From Methylobacterium brachythecii (lineage in GTDB: Bacteria > Pseudomonadota > Alphaproteobacteria > Rhizobiales > Beijerinckiaceae), in the NCBI RefSeq assembly GCF_014196345.1, contig NZ_JACIDN010000003.1, forward strand, positions 1-64,000: a stretch of 64,000 bases of DNA, in the 5' to 3' direction. The position numbers and the translations under genes are program-made. Below the pieces are notes generated by a model. The model was not told the origin of the DNA, did no database searches, and saw only the letters and a program-made list of their open reading frames with translations. Below are positions 53,609-63,923 of the stretch, piece after piece (the stretch's first letter is position 1; each line of letters opens with the position of its first letter).

Positions 53609-54139
53609 GTGTTCCGGGTCATCCGCACATTCGGCCTCGCTCTCGGCCTCATCGGTGCCGCCATCGCGGCGCAGGCACCTGAATTCGCTCAGCAATACGC
53701 TCAGCGTCTCGGCGGCGCGATCGAGGAACTGCGGCGTCAGATCGCGACGCTGGATGCGGACGCGCAGGCCACCGGCAATACCCGCGACAGCGCCATCGAG
53801 AATCTGCGCAAGAACGCCGATGCCCTCGTCGCACGGCGTGGCGAGGCGGTACGCGGCGACGTCGAGCGCTTCAAGGCGCTCGACGCGCAGAAACAAGAGA
53901 TCGACTCGGCCTCGTCACCGCTCGGGAAGACGGTTGCGGTGGTTCGGAATCCCGATATGGCCGTCGCCCGCGCCGCTTATCGGGACTACCAGCCGGCAGT
54001 GCCGACCACGACCGATGGGCTGGTCGCCGGCCTCGTCGGTTTCCTGGCGGCCTGGGGTGGCTGGCGGATCATCGCCGATCTCGGCCGCGGCATGGGCCGC
54101 CGAGCCCGCCGCTCACCGCCCGTGACGCGCGCCGTCTGA
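53609..54139 (+). CDS. DUF2937 family membrane protein
   Basis: This 176-residue protein starts at GTG 53609 with GAGGAG seven bases upstream. An N-terminal helix (TFGLALGLIGAAIAAQ) is followed by PEFAQQYAQRLGGAIEELRRQ, the DUF2937 signature, then a coiled-coil region. A second helix (GLVAGLVGFLAAWGGWRII) and a basic tail follow. The periplasmic coiled coil between two helices suggests a role in the envelope. Function is unknown. Confidence 0.85.
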   Translation: MFRVIRTFGLALGLIGAAIAAQAPEFAQQYAQRLGGAIEELRRQIATLDADAQATGNTRDSAIENLRKNADALVARRGEAVRGDVERFKALDAQKQEIDSASSPLGKTVAVVRNPDMAVARAAYRDYQPAVPTTTDGLVAGLVGFLAAWGGWRIIADLGRGMGRRARRSPPVTRAV

Positions 54140-54221
54140 GCTTTCACGAATCCGTGTTCGACGGGGCACGGGTGTTGCAGGAGCCCTACAGCGTCGAGGC
54201 GGCGAGTTATCTAGGAGAAGC

Positions 54222-55508
54222 ATGACCGAGCCAGCATCCGCTGGCCGCGCCGGACCTGTTTCGAATATGGCGCGCGCGCCCGCCTCTACCGCCGATCCGG
54301 CCCTCGACGCCGCAGCCCTGCTGCGCCGCATCGGGTTCTTCACGCTATTCGTGATCGTGCCGGTCGCGGCCCAGGTCTCGCGCCGCGCGACGGTGGTGCT
54401 CGCGCCGATCACCATCGTTCTGCTCATCATCGCGAGCGCGATCGACCGCAAGAACCGGCCGCCTGGCGCGAGCGTCGGCCGCCTCGTCCGGTCGCCAGCC
54501 TTCGCCGCAGCCATCTTGATCGTCTTCTGGTCTGCGCTCTCGCTAGCCTGGACGCCGTTTCCGGCGCCTGCCGCTGAACGCCTCGCCAATCTCGTCGCCA
54601 CCCTCGGGCTGACGCTCGCCGGCTATCTCGCGCTGCCGGACCGGATGCGTTCTGCGAACCTCTACCTGCTGCCGCTCGGCGTGGGAGCGGCGGCGATCGT
54701 CGCGATTCTGATCGGGCTGTTCGGCGACGCGATGATGCGCGATGCCGGCGATGCCGACGGCGCCCTCGAACGCGGCGCCATCCTGCTCGCCATCCTGTCC
54801 TGGCCGGCCGTCGCCTGGTTGCGCTCGCGCCGCCGTGACACCGGCGCGTTGGCGACGGCGCTGCTGGTAGCCGGCGCGCTCATGCTGGCACCTGGGCTGA
54901 CACCACTCCTGGCGCTCGGCATCGGCGCGCTCGCTTTCGCCCTGACGACCTATCGTCAGAGTCTCGGCGTGCGGATCACCGCGATTGCTGCCGCCCTCCT
55001 GCTGGTGCTCGCGCCGCTACTGCCCTTCGTGCTCCGGCCGATCGCCTCGGCCATCCTCGGATCGACCTCGCCGAGTTCCATCTCGCTGAAGGTCTGGCAG
55101 AAGCTGGTGACGTTGGAGCCCGTGCGTCTGATCACCGGGCACGGCTTCGAGACGGCCCTGCGCGGGCGCTTCGTGAACCTGCTGCCGATGAACGCGCCGA
55201 CCACAATGCTGTTCGAGCTCTGGTTCGAACTCGGCATCGTCGGGGCCTTCGCCGGCGCCTTCCTGCTCCACGCCTCGATCCGCAGGACCGGCCGCGACAG
55301 CTCGCTGCTGGTTCCGGGCGCCATTGCTGCCTTCGCGACGGCCTTCACCATCGGATGCATCGGCGTCGGCCTCACCGCGATCTGGTGGCTCACGTCGCTT
55401 GCCATCGCGGTCCTCGCCTTCGTGGCGATCGAGCAGGGACAGTTCCGCGCGAGCCGCCCGAAAGCCAGCCTGTTGCCGAAGGCACCCGGCCCGGCGCTTG
55501 GCGACTGA
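54222..55508 (+). CDS. O-antigen ligase family (Wzy_C) membrane protein
   Basis: This 428-residue protein starts at ATG 54222 with AGGAG upstream. About ten to twelve hydrophobic helices surround a periplasmic loop (LVTLEPVRLITGHGFETALR ... TTMLFELWFELGIVG). GHGFET and the E-L-W-F-E-L-G-I-V-G segment fit the Wzy_C domain shared by O-antigen ligases and polysaccharide polymerases. It may ligate or polymerise the surface polysaccharide encoded further right (58-64 kb). Ligase versus polymerase cannot be decided from sequence. Confidence 0.85.
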   Translation: MTEPASAGRAGPVSNMARAPASTADPALDAAALLRRIGFFTLFVIVPVAAQVSRRATVVLAPITIVLLIIASAIDRKNRPPGASVGRLVRSPAFAAAILIVFWSALSLAWTPFPAPAAERLANLVATLGLTLAGYLALPDRMRSANLYLLPLGVGAAAIVAILIGLFGDAMMRDAGDADGALERGAILLAILSWPAVAWLRSRRRDTGALATALLVAGALMLAPGLTPLLALGIGALAFALTTYRQSLGVRITAIAAALLLVLAPLLPFVLRPIASAILGSTSPSSISLKVWQKLVTLEPVRLITGHGFETALRGRFVNLLPMNAPTTMLFELWFELGIVGAFAGAFLLHASIRRTGRDSSLLVPGAIAAFATAFTIGCIGVGLTAIWWLTSLAIAVLAFVAIEQGQFRASRPKASLLPKAPGPALGD

Positions 55509-55643
55509 ACTCCGACGCTCGGTTTTCGGCTCGCGGTGCCGCCTCGGGCGGATTTCTGCCGATCTGCTTGCCGGCTCTGCCACTTCGATAGATCGGCGGC
55601 CGCCCTTGCCGTTCGTTGAGATCGCGGCCCTGGCGGCCTATGG

Positions 55644-57692
55644 ATGTCGCCCATGGAACTCCAAGCGTCCGCCGCACCACTCCTGGCGCCCCTCGCCTGC
55701 AAAATGCCGCCTTCCTGGAAGGCGGCGCCGTTCCTGCCGATGAGTCGCGCCGAGATGGCGGCGCTCGGCTGGGATTCCTGCGACATCGTGCTTGTGACGG
55801 GCGACGCCTATGTCGACCATCCGAGCTTCGGCATGGCCATCATCGGCCGGCTGCTCGAATCGCAGGGGTTTCGCGTCGGCATCATCGCGCAGCCCGACTG
55901 GCAGTCCGCGGAGCCGTTCAAGGCGCTCGGCAAGCCGCGGCTGTTCTTCGGCGTGACTGGCGGTAACCTCGATTCGATGGTGAACCGCTACACCGCCGAT
56001 CGCCGGCTGCGCAGCGACGATGCCTATACCGCCGGCGGCGAGGGCGGCGCGCGCCCGGACCGCTGCACCATCGTCTACACGCAGCGCTGCCGCGAAGCCT
56101 TCAAGGACGTACCGATCGTGCTCGGCGGCATCGAGGCCTCGCTGCGCCGCATCGCCCATTACGATTACTGGTCCGACAAGGTGCGCCGCTCGATCCTGGC
56201 GGACGCCAAGGCGGATCTGCTGATCTACGGCAACGCCGAGCGCGCCGTGGTCGAGGTGGCCAACCGCATCGCGGCCGGAGAGACGCCGCGCGAGATCGAG
56301 GATATCCGCGGCGTCGCGCTGTTCCGCCGCGTGCCCGAGACCTACACCGAGCTGCCCGCTGACGATCTCGACAGCGCCGACGAGGCCGCGACCCGCCGCC
56401 CCGGCGACACCGTCATCCGCCTGCCGGCCTACGACGAGGTCGTGGGCGACAAGGAGGCCTATGCCCGCGCCTCGCGCGTGTTGCACCGGGAGGCCAATCC
56501 CGGCAACGCCCGCCCCCTCGTCCAGCGCCACGGCGACCGCGACCTTTGGCTGAACCCGCCGCCCATCCCGCTCTCCAGCGACGAGATGGATGCCGTCTAC
56601 GACCTGCCCTACGCCCGCGCCCCGCATCCGTCCTACGGCGACGCCAAAATCCCCGCCTGGGACATGATCAAATTCTCGGTGACGATCATGCGCGGCTGCT
56701 TCGGCGGCTGCACCTTCTGCTCCATCACCGAGCACGAGGGCCGCGTCATCCAGAACCGTTCGGAAGGTTCGATCCTGCGCGAGATCGAGCATATCCGCGA
56801 CAAGACGCCGGGCTTCACAGGCGTGATCTCCGACGTCGGTGGCCCAACGGCCAACATGTACCGGATGGCCTGCAAGGACCCGAAGATCGAGGCGGCCTGC
56901 CGGTTGCCCTCCTGCGTCTTCCCGGACATCTGCCCGAACCTGAACACCTCGCACGACGACCTGATCCGGCTCTATCGCAAGGTCCGCGAGGTGAAGGGCG
57001 TCAAGAAGGTGATGGTCGCCTCGGGCGTGCGGTACGACCTCGCGGTCAGGAGCCCCGAATATGTCGAGGAGCTCGTGACCCACCATGTCGGCGGCCGCCT
57101 GAAGATCGCGCCCGAGCATACCGAGCGCGGGCCCCTCGACCTGATGATGAAGCCCGGCATCGGCACCTACGACCGCTTCAAGGAGATGTTCGAGGCAGCG
57201 GCGAAGAAAGCCGGCAAGAAATACTACCTGATCCCGTATTTCATCGCGGCGCATCCGGGCACGACCGACGAGGACATGATGAACCTCGCGCTCTGGCTCA
57301 AGAAGAACGACTATCGTGCCGACCAGGTGCAGACCTTCCTGCCGTCGCCCATGGCCACTGCCACGGCGATGTACCACACCGAGGTCAACACGCTGCGGGG
57401 CGTGCGGCGCGGCGGCAGCGAGCCCGTCGACGCCATCAAGGGCCTGCGCCAACGCCGGCTGCACAAGGCGTTCCTGCGCTACCACGACCCCGAAAACTGG
57501 CCCGTGCTGCGCGAGGCGCTGAAGGCGATGGGCCGCGCGGATCTCATCGGGCCGAGGCCGGACCAGCTCGTGCCGTTCTCGCAACCGCCGGGAATGGGCT
57601 CGGGTCCGGGCAAGGCGGGCGGCCAGCCCCGACCCGTGCACCACCCGGGCAGGCCGCGTTTCACCACGAAGGGCGTGCCGATCAGAAAGTGA
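55644..57692 (+). CDS. YgiQ family radical SAM protein
   Basis: This 682-residue protein begins MSPMELQ. An N-terminal B12-binding-like domain ([27 protein letters not shown] in two blocks) precedes a radical SAM domain with the cluster motif [11 protein letters not shown] (CxxxCxxC). [18 protein letters not shown] and [20 protein letters not shown] are YgiQ signatures. The C-terminal tail is Pro/Gly-rich. The reaction is unknown. The second ATG three codons on is an alternative start. It is not related by sequence to the polysaccharide genes around it. Confidence 0.92.
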   Translation: MSPMELQASAAPLLAPLACKMPPSWKAAPFLPMSRAEMAALGWDSCDIVLVTGDAYVDHPSFGMAIIGRLLESQGFRVGIIAQPDWQSAEPFKALGKPRLFFGVTGGNLDSMVNRYTADRRLRSDDAYTAGGEGGARPDRCTIVYTQRCREAFKDVPIVLGGIEASLRRIAHYDYWSDKVRRSILADAKADLLIYGNAERAVVEVANRIAAGETPREIEDIRGVALFRRVPETYTELPADDLDSADEAATRRPGDTVIRLPAYDEVVGDKEAYARASRVLHREANPGNARPLVQRHGDRDLWLNPPPIPLSSDEMDAVYDLPYARAPHPSYGDAKIPAWDMIKFSVTIMRGCFGGCTFCSITEHEGRVIQNRSEGSILREIEHIRDKTPGFTGVISDVGGPTANMYRMACKDPKIEAACRLPSCVFPDICPNLNTSHDDLIRLYRKVREVKGVKKVMVASGVRYDLAVRSPEYVEELVTHHVGGRLKIAPEHTERGPLDLMMKPGIGTYDRFKEMFEAAAKKAGKKYYLIPYFIAAHPGTTDEDMMNLALWLKKNDYRADQVQTFLPSPMATATAMYHTEVNTLRGVRRGGSEPVDAIKGLRQRRLHKAFLRYHDPENWPVLREALKAMGRADLIGPRPDQLVPFSQPPGMGSGPGKAGGQPRPVHHPGRPRFTTKGVPIRK

Positions 57693-58011
57693 CGGACGCG
57701 TGAGCGCCTGATGATCGGATGTCCCGATGGCAGCTTCCGAGCCAGATCGGTCGTCGCATGTCTGGCGCCGACATCGGCTCTGGATAAGGTTGTGCGCTGG
57801 GCAGAACACCGGACTGGGCGAGCAGCCGTCGAGAGACGAGGTCCGAGCACGCAAAACTGGTCATGCACCGACCAGAGATTTGTGCGATCACCGTCGTCAC
57901 TCAGTCAATGTGCATCTGTGCTGGGAGTTAATTCAACGAAACTTAATTATGGATCATGTGCTTGTTAAAATAAATAGCATCCGATGAAAATTCAATTCGG
58001 GCATCGAAGAC
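57693..58011. other. AT-rich gene-free stretch
   Basis: The 319 bp between ygiQ-like and the transferase gene contain no supportable frame. Composition falls sharply after about 57,900 (runs such as TTAATTATGG and TTAAAATAAATAG). A promoter for the next gene probably lies here. The composition change suggests that the polysaccharide gene to the right was acquired separately. Confidence 0.5.
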
Positions 58012-59520
58012 ATGAATGTCGGCGTCTACGTAAATGATCGTGCGGTCCGCCGATGGATCATAGTGCTTCTCCAACGCATCGCTGCATTACCGAACGTGAC
58101 TGTGTCGGTTGTCTCATTGCCGGCACCGAGTGGAGTGCGCAGACGTGAGGCGGCCCTCCTCAGCATCGAGGCGATACTCGGGCGCCGATCGCCGAAAGGT
58201 TGGGCTGAGCTGACCAAGGAAATGGCCGCCGAATGGTTGGTCCCTACTGACGTATGCGATCTTGTCTTAGACTTGACTGGTAATGCGCCGGTCGGCGCGG
58301 GACATCGCGTCTGGCAGTTGAGTTTCGAGGGCGCGACGGGAGAAGGAGCGCTACTGTCCGCATTGATGGCCGGACATACGCCTCACGTCGCGCTCGTGGA
58401 AGATGGTCACGTCGTGGCGTCGGCCCGGGTTGGAACCGAGGCGCACGGCAATATCCTGACGGTCTTCGAGGATGCGCTCGCACGCACGACGACCTTGATC
58501 GTTGCGGCCGTGCGGGGACTAAGGCCGCCAACAGAGAGCACCCCACCGACATCCGAGTTTGCTACTCGAACCAATCTTTCGTTCCCGGCGATAGCGGACT
58601 ATGCGGCGCGGCGAACGTTCGCCACTCTCGGCAACGGTCTCCGGAAGTTACGATACAGGTATCCTCATTGGCGTGTCGGTTGGCGCCACCTCGATGGCCG
58701 TGACGTGATTGATCTGGGTACTCATCCCACCAATGGCTGGAATGATCTGCCGGACGATGGCTCTCGATTCTACGCCGATCCATTCCCGATCGATCACAAT
58801 GGCAGTACAATATTATTTGTCGAGGATTACGAATACTCTCGTTCCAAGGCGGTCATATCAGCGGTCGCATTCGACTCTGATGGACCGATCGGAGTCCCGG
58901 TCCCGGTTCTCGATGAACCATATCACCTCTCTTATCCCTTCGTTTTTGCGCAGGGCGGCGATTACTGGATGATTCCGGAGAGTTGCGCTGCGGGAACCGT
59001 CGATCTCTATCGCGCTCACCAGTTTCCCGGCGGCTGGGTCAAGGAGGCGACGCTTCTTTCGGGACTGATGGCGAGCGATGCCACGCTCGTCGAGCATTCG
59101 GGATGCTGGTGGATGCTGGCAACCGTTCGCGAGACCGTGCCGGAGGCGGGAGATCTGGCGCCGCGCGGATCGTTTTCGGACACCCTTCACGTCTGGTCGG
59201 CGCCCGACTTTCGCGGCCCCTGGACACCGCATGCGCGCAATCCCGTACTCATCGATATCGCTTCGGCCCGGTCGGCCGGCCGGATCGTGTCACGGGGCTC
59301 GAAGCTCATCAGACCGGTGCAGGATTGCCGCCGGGGTTACGGGGCTGCACTCGCGTTGGCACGCATCGATCGCCTCGACGATGGTGGATACGCGCAGACC
59401 GTCGAGGCACAGCTCGAGCCTGGTCTCGCCTGGGCGGGTTCTTGTCTCCACACGCTGAACCGAAGCAGCGCCTACGAATTCATCGACGGAGCGGGTCGCG
59501 TGCCGCGCTGGGGCTTCTAA
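58012..59520 (+). CDS. glucosamine inositolphosphorylceramide transferase-family-like protein
   Basis: This 502-residue protein starts at ATG 58012. The N-terminal half (VGVYVNDRAVRRWIIVLLQ, ending near residue 190) resembles a formyl-transferase-like or sugar-binding fold. The C-terminal half is a propeller-like domain with HWRVGWRHLDGRD, SRFYADPFPI, EPYHLSYPFVF, DYWMIPESCAAGTVDLYRA and RGSKLIRPVQDCRRGYG, all typical of this family. In bacteria the acceptor is not known. Its first kilobase is less GC-rich than the neighbours. It ends eight bases from the convergent Wzc-like gene. Confidence 0.75.
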   Translation: MNVGVYVNDRAVRRWIIVLLQRIAALPNVTVSVVSLPAPSGVRRREAALLSIEAILGRRSPKGWAELTKEMAAEWLVPTDVCDLVLDLTGNAPVGAGHRVWQLSFEGATGEGALLSALMAGHTPHVALVEDGHVVASARVGTEAHGNILTVFEDALARTTTLIVAAVRGLRPPTESTPPTSEFATRTNLSFPAIADYAARRTFATLGNGLRKLRYRYPHWRVGWRHLDGRDVIDLGTHPTNGWNDLPDDGSRFYADPFPIDHNGSTILFVEDYEYSRSKAVISAVAFDSDGPIGVPVPVLDEPYHLSYPFVFAQGGDYWMIPESCAAGTVDLYRAHQFPGGWVKEATLLSGLMASDATLVEHSGCWWMLATVRETVPEAGDLAPRGSFSDTLHVWSAPDFRGPWTPHARNPVLIDIASARSAGRIVSRGSKLIRPVQDCRRGYGAALALARIDRLDDGGYAQTVEAQLEPGLAWAGSCLHTLNRSSAYEFIDGAGRVPRWGF

Positions 59521-59528
59521 CGGCCCCC

Positions 59529-61619
59529 TCAGGCAGCGGCTTCCTTTGCGATGAGAATGCCGCGGACGCAGTCGGCGTTGAACGACAGCGCCTCGAGCGC
59601 CTCGCTGATATCCCGCTGAACGGCTGCTCCACCCTCGACCACGACGAGAATGTCGTCGGCCAAGGCTGCGAAGCCGTCGGTGCTTTCGCTGATCGAACCG
59701 GCATCCACGATGACGATCCCGGACTGCCGCAGGTAGGGAGCGAGAGCCTGGCGAAGCGAACGCACGTTCACTGTGACCGCGCTGGTCTCATGCGTGCCGG
59801 CCGTGACGACCTGCAAGCCGTTGAAGGAGCGGGGCGTTGGCAAACGCGGCTCCGGCAGCATCGCCAGGACGTCCGTGAACCCCGGCTCGCGCCCGGCATG
59901 GAGCATCTGCGTCAAGGTCCGGTTCGCGAAGTCGCCATCAATCAGAAGGGTTCGCTCTCCATCGTTGTTGCTGACGAGAGCCAGAACCTGCGCCAATCGC
60001 GCCCGGGAATTCGTCGCCCGGAGCCCGGCGACCACGACGAGACGCGCCGGACCGCTCCCTGCAGACGGTGACAGAAGGCCCCTCACCTGCTGGATGGCGG
60101 GATCGCGGGTGGTCTCGCTCGGCGTGACCGTGACCATCGGCAGGGGAGTTCGAGCCGGGAGCGCACGGTTCGGGCCGTTCGTTGCGGATGTCCGGTCCGC
60201 TTGATCGCGTAGCAGCGCGAGACCCAAGCCCATGATGGCGCCGAACCCGAGGCCGCCCGCGATGATGAGAGCACGCGAGATTCCGCTGCGGCCGAGCGGC
60301 GCGACGGCCTGGGTGATGACCTGCGCGTTGCTGTTGGCGAGCGCCTGGCGTTCGTCGAGGTCCTTGGCTCGGTTGAGGAAGCTCTCGTAGACCGAGCGGT
60401 CGGCGGTGGCCTGCCGTTCCAACTCTCTCAGGCGAACCTGCGCCTCGTTCGCCGCGCTGTTCTCGCGCTTCAACACCTCGATCCTGCGGGTGATCGCCGT
60501 CTCACTGAACTTGGCGCGCTCATAGTCGCTTTGGGCGGTGCGTGTCAGGCGAGTGACTTCCTCGGCGATGCGCTGGCGGACGATCTGAACCTGCTTCTCT
60601 GCGGTCTGCATCGACGGGTGGCGCGACCCATAGTTCATGCGCGCGTCCGCCTCCGCACGAGTGGCCTCGGTGAGCTGGCCGCGCAGGGCGATCATCGTCG
60701 CGGAATTCGCCACCTCGGCCATGGCGTCGGCCGGTTTGCCTCCGCTGCCCATCCGCTGGATCTCGGCGACGCGCGCTTGCTGGTCGGCGGCGCGGGTCCG
60801 GGCTGCCGTCAGGTCGCCATTGAGTTCGGAGAGCTGCTGCTCTTTCACCAGCCGGCCGTTGGCGCTGACCAGATCGGACTTCTTGCGATAGTCTTCGACC
60901 GCAGCCGCGCTACGCTGGACGCGTTTGCGCAATTCCTCCAGCCGGCCGCTCAGCTCTGCGCTCGACCGGCGCGCGGCCTCGGAACGGACGTCGCTGGTGT
61001 TGCGCACGTAGGCATCTGCGATGGCGTTGGCGATGCGTACCGATTTCTCGGGATCGCTGGTGCGCACGCTGATATCGATGACGAAGGTCTTCTCGGAGCG
61101 ACGCACGCTCATGTCGTTCTGGAGCGTCCTCAAAGCCGTCTGCATCGGAGACTCGCGAGGCCCCGGCGGCGGGGCCGTGGCGAACATGTCGTGCAGGGGC
61201 TTGAGAAGGCGCGCGGACAGGCCGGGAGGCGGGTCGACGAATTCGGGGTCGGCCGTGAGATTGAGCTTCTCGACTACCCTGCTCAGGAGGCTGGTCGAGG
61301 CAATCACCTGCACTTGGCTGTCCACGTCGGCGCCGGTCTCGTCGCCCGTGGGGTTGTTCGGTCGCAGGTCGTTCTGGAGGATCTGGTTGCCGCGCGGATC
61401 GAGCAGGACCTTCGTCGAGGCCTCGTAGCGCGGGTTGATCGCCAGCGCGGCGACGAGCGCCACTGCCCCGCTCAGGACGGCCGGCACGACGATCCATGAC
61501 CAACGCCGGCGAAACGCCTGAAAGATGCCGCGCAAATCGACGACGGCGCCCTGTGCCGCATCGTCCATCATCGCCCGCTGCGCGGGGACGAGCACGTAGC
61601 GATCACCACTCATGTTCAT
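59529..61619 (-). CDS. Wzc/ExoP-like polysaccharide co-polymerase with degenerate kinase domain
   Basis: This 696-residue protein starts at ATG 61619. A Wzz domain begins GIFQAFRRRWSWIVVPAVL with transmembrane helix 1. Long coiled coils (about 180-430) and a second helix (RALIIAGGLGFGAIMGLGLAL) follow. The cytoplasmic ATPase-like domain keeps ERTLLIDGDFANRTL (Walker A' region) and GIVIVDAGS. Its P-loop position reads VVVAGLRATNSRARLAQ, with no GK[ST], and no C-terminal Tyr cluster is seen. Autophosphorylation is therefore unlikely. The role is probably chain-length control in polysaccharide export. Confidence 0.88.
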   Translation of the reverse strand: MNMSGDRYVLVPAQRAMMDDAAQGAVVDLRGIFQAFRRRWSWIVVPAVLSGAVALVAALAINPRYEASTKVLLDPRGNQILQNDLRPNNPTGDETGADVDSQVQVIASTSLLSRVVEKLNLTADPEFVDPPPGLSARLLKPLHDMFATAPPPGPRESPMQTALRTLQNDMSVRRSEKTFVIDISVRTSDPEKSVRIANAIADAYVRNTSDVRSEAARRSSAELSGRLEELRKRVQRSAAAVEDYRKKSDLVSANGRLVKEQQLSELNGDLTAARTRAADQQARVAEIQRMGSGGKPADAMAEVANSATMIALRGQLTEATRAEADARMNYGSRHPSMQTAEKQVQIVRQRIAEEVTRLTRTAQSDYERAKFSETAITRRIEVLKRENSAANEAQVRLRELERQATADRSVYESFLNRAKDLDERQALANSNAQVITQAVAPLGRSGISRALIIAGGLGFGAIMGLGLALLRDQADRTSATNGPNRALPARTPLPMVTVTPSETTRDPAIQQVRGLLSPSAGSGPARLVVVAGLRATNSRARLAQVLALVSNNDGERTLLIDGDFANRTLTQMLHAGREPGFTDVLAMLPEPRLPTPRSFNGLQVVTAGTHETSAVTVNVRSLRQALAPYLRQSGIVIVDAGSISESTDGFAALADDILVVVEGGAAVQRDISEALEALSFNADCVRGILIAKEAAA

Positions 61620-61710
61620 CGCGACCTCAGCTCGAGCTTCGCACGGCAACCGCGTCCCAGAATGGGACTGGCCTGCTGCCGCACGACACGCGGATGTCCC
61701 ACTCCGCAAC

Positions 61711-63750
61711 TCACGGTCTGGACACGTGCTCAGCGAGCGAATCGCGGGCCACGGGAGCAACCTGCATCGCCGGCTGGAACTGGAACCGCGTGACCGCTTC
61801 CGCCTGTCCGAGCACGCCCGAGAGGACGAGGCGCTGGGCGTCTTCGATCTCCCCGAATGCCTGCGAGCGCACGGCGCCCTGCGCGGCCCCGCGCCGGAGT
61901 GCGATCGGAAATCCGACCGGAGCTTGCAGGCGAAGCAACGGATTGCCGCCCCGGGAAATCGTCGCCGTCGGACCGTCGAGACCGATATCGAGGGCGTCGG
62001 GAAGCAGGAAGGCGATCTCGGCCGGGGCGCTTCCGCTGGTGAGGCTGTCGCCGATGGTGATCGCATCCGCTTCGCGGGCGATGCGCCGCCGGTGCTCGAG
62101 GCCGAAGCGGCTCCGATAGCCGTCATGGGCCGCCGTCACGCTCCAGTTCGGACCGGGCTCCTGTGCGAGGAGATGCGTTCGGGCGCAACTCGACCAGCCG
62201 AAGGCCGACGAGGCACGGCTCTGAGAGGCGCCGTGCAGGCTCACGCTGTTATGGCTCAGGCTCTCACGTAGGCGCAGGCGCTCGGTTCCGGCCGAGAAAT
62301 ATAGCCACGTGCCGGCGTCGATCAGCACAGGTTCGCCGTCGATACTGAGCCAGACGGCGAGCGCGTCGCTGTGCCCATGCGCGGCCAGCGTACCGAAGCC
62401 GAGCGGGCCGTGATCGAAGACGAGGTGAACCCGCCTCTCGCCGATCGACTCGCGCAACGCGGTGTAGCCTGCATGAGGAAAGGTCTGCATGTCCTCGGTC
62501 GGCACCTCGGCGGCACGGGGCGCGGCGAAGATGATGTCGCGCAGGTGCGGCGACCGGTCCGGCGGGGCGAGGTCGGGGCGCCCAAGGAGGCCGGCCAAGG
62601 CGGCGACGATACTGGCGACATAGCGAGGCTCCCGATCCGGCGGCTGCGCGATCACCCGGGTCTCGTCGTCGTCGCCGATCGCCGGGGCGTGTCCGGCCTC
62701 GTCGAGGATCGAGCGCAAGAAGGCCGTACCCTTGCAGAGACGCTCCAGCACCTCGGCGGCGAGGGGCGCGCCGTCCTCCGCAGCCAGCAGGGCCACCAGC
62801 GCCAGCATCTCTAGCGTGAAGGCGAGGTAGACTGGGGACTGCTCGGCTCCGCCGCCATCGGGATGGATCAGGCGAAGCGCCATCCGCTCGGTGATGTCGC
62901 GACCTTCAGCAGCCCAGGCGCCCCCGATGTCAGGCAACAGTCGCCCGGCCAAGAACAGACCGAGGCCCTCGGCCATGCGGTGATTGTTGGCCGAGGAGTG
63001 CAAAGAGGGGAACGTCTCGAGGTAGACGGCATGAGCAGCAGCCATGCGCCGGATCAAGATCCGATCGGCCGGCGCGAACGACTCGGCCTCGCAGCCGGCG
63101 CAGACCAGCGTCAGTGAAGCCAGGCGCAGGGCTATTTCGATCCCGGACGTCCAGTGGATCCCGGCGTAGGGCGGGTTGGTCTCGGCGAAGTCGCGCAGGA
63201 TCGCGAGCGCGGTCCGCGCGTCGCCGACGGCAGCCAGCGGGTGGAGAAACTGCAGGCGGCCGGGCTCCCAGACGTACTTGGCATCGCCCCGCAAGGGGCC
63301 CTTAGGATCGGTCCCGGTGGTGCGGGTGTCGATGGAGAAGGCGTGGGTCGGCGAGCCCGGCCAAAGACGGGCCGTGACCGGGTCGTGGAGCCAGAATCGA
63401 GTGCCCGCACCCGCGCTCCAATCGACCCGAGGCCAATCTCGGCCGAGGAATTGAAGGTGCCCTGAGCGCGTCGACTGCGCGCTCGCGACGATGCCGGGTA
63501 ACGACGCCGCATCGTGCAAGCGCTCGCGAAGCAGCCGGCTGCTTCGGATCGGCCCGTCTCCGATGCTTTCGTCCCACGCCGGCTGTCGACGCCGCCAAGC
63601 CCGCCGCACCCCAGCTTCGTTCAAGCGGTGGAGGATCTCGGCGCCCGACATCGCGCGGACGCGCGCTGCGTACCAGCGCAGGCGGCCGAGCCGCGACACG
63701 ACGGCCATCAGCGCCGTTGGCGCGGCACCTTCCATCGGGACGCTACGCAT
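61711..63750 (-). CDS. heparinase II/III family protein
   Basis: This 679-residue protein starts at ATG 63750. An alpha/alpha toroid N-terminal region (WTSGIEIALRLASLTLVC, FPSLHSSANNHRMAEGLGLFLAGRLLPD as blocks) carries the NNH motif. The beta-sandwich part is VHLVFDHGPLGFGTLAAHGHSDALAV and DAGTWLYFSAGTERLRLRESLSHNSV (in blocks), with the conserved HGHSD. Family members cleave uronic-acid-containing chains. No signal peptide is obvious. Next to the Wzc-like gene it probably trims or recycles the exopolysaccharide, as in Rhizobiales clusters. Confidence 0.9.
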   Translation of the reverse strand: MRSVPMEGAAPTALMAVVSRLGRLRWYAARVRAMSGAEILHRLNEAGVRRAWRRRQPAWDESIGDGPIRSSRLLRERLHDAASLPGIVASAQSTRSGHLQFLGRDWPRVDWSAGAGTRFWLHDPVTARLWPGSPTHAFSIDTRTTGTDPKGPLRGDAKYVWEPGRLQFLHPLAAVGDARTALAILRDFAETNPPYAGIHWTSGIEIALRLASLTLVCAGCEAESFAPADRILIRRMAAAHAVYLETFPSLHSSANNHRMAEGLGLFLAGRLLPDIGGAWAAEGRDITERMALRLIHPDGGGAEQSPVYLAFTLEMLALVALLAAEDGAPLAAEVLERLCKGTAFLRSILDEAGHAPAIGDDDETRVIAQPPDREPRYVASIVAALAGLLGRPDLAPPDRSPHLRDIIFAAPRAAEVPTEDMQTFPHAGYTALRESIGERRVHLVFDHGPLGFGTLAAHGHSDALAVWLSIDGEPVLIDAGTWLYFSAGTERLRLRESLSHNSVSLHGASQSRASSAFGWSSCARTHLLAQEPGPNWSVTAAHDGYRSRFGLEHRRRIAREADAITIGDSLTSGSAPAEIAFLLPDALDIGLDGPTATISRGGNPLLRLQAPVGFPIALRRGAAQGAVRSQAFGEIEDAQRLVLSGVLGQAEAVTRFQFQPAMQVAPVARDSLAEHVSRP

Positions 63751-63923
63751 TTACCCTGTCCGAAATAACAAAATAAACTCTCGCCCGACCCGATGCGATG
63801 TCAGTCTCGATAGACTAAGTCAAAGCCGTCCGCGAGAGGGCGCAGTAACGGATCGATGAGTTTCAACGGTATTGGTTCATTGACCCTGTCGTCGTTAACG
63901 GAACACTACGGATTGACTCTGAG

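Noticed and set aside
55638..57854. 738-codon open frame on the minus strand opposite the YgiQ-like gene
   Set aside because: Longer than the real gene but without motifs. The radical SAM cluster and YgiQ signatures are on the plus strand.
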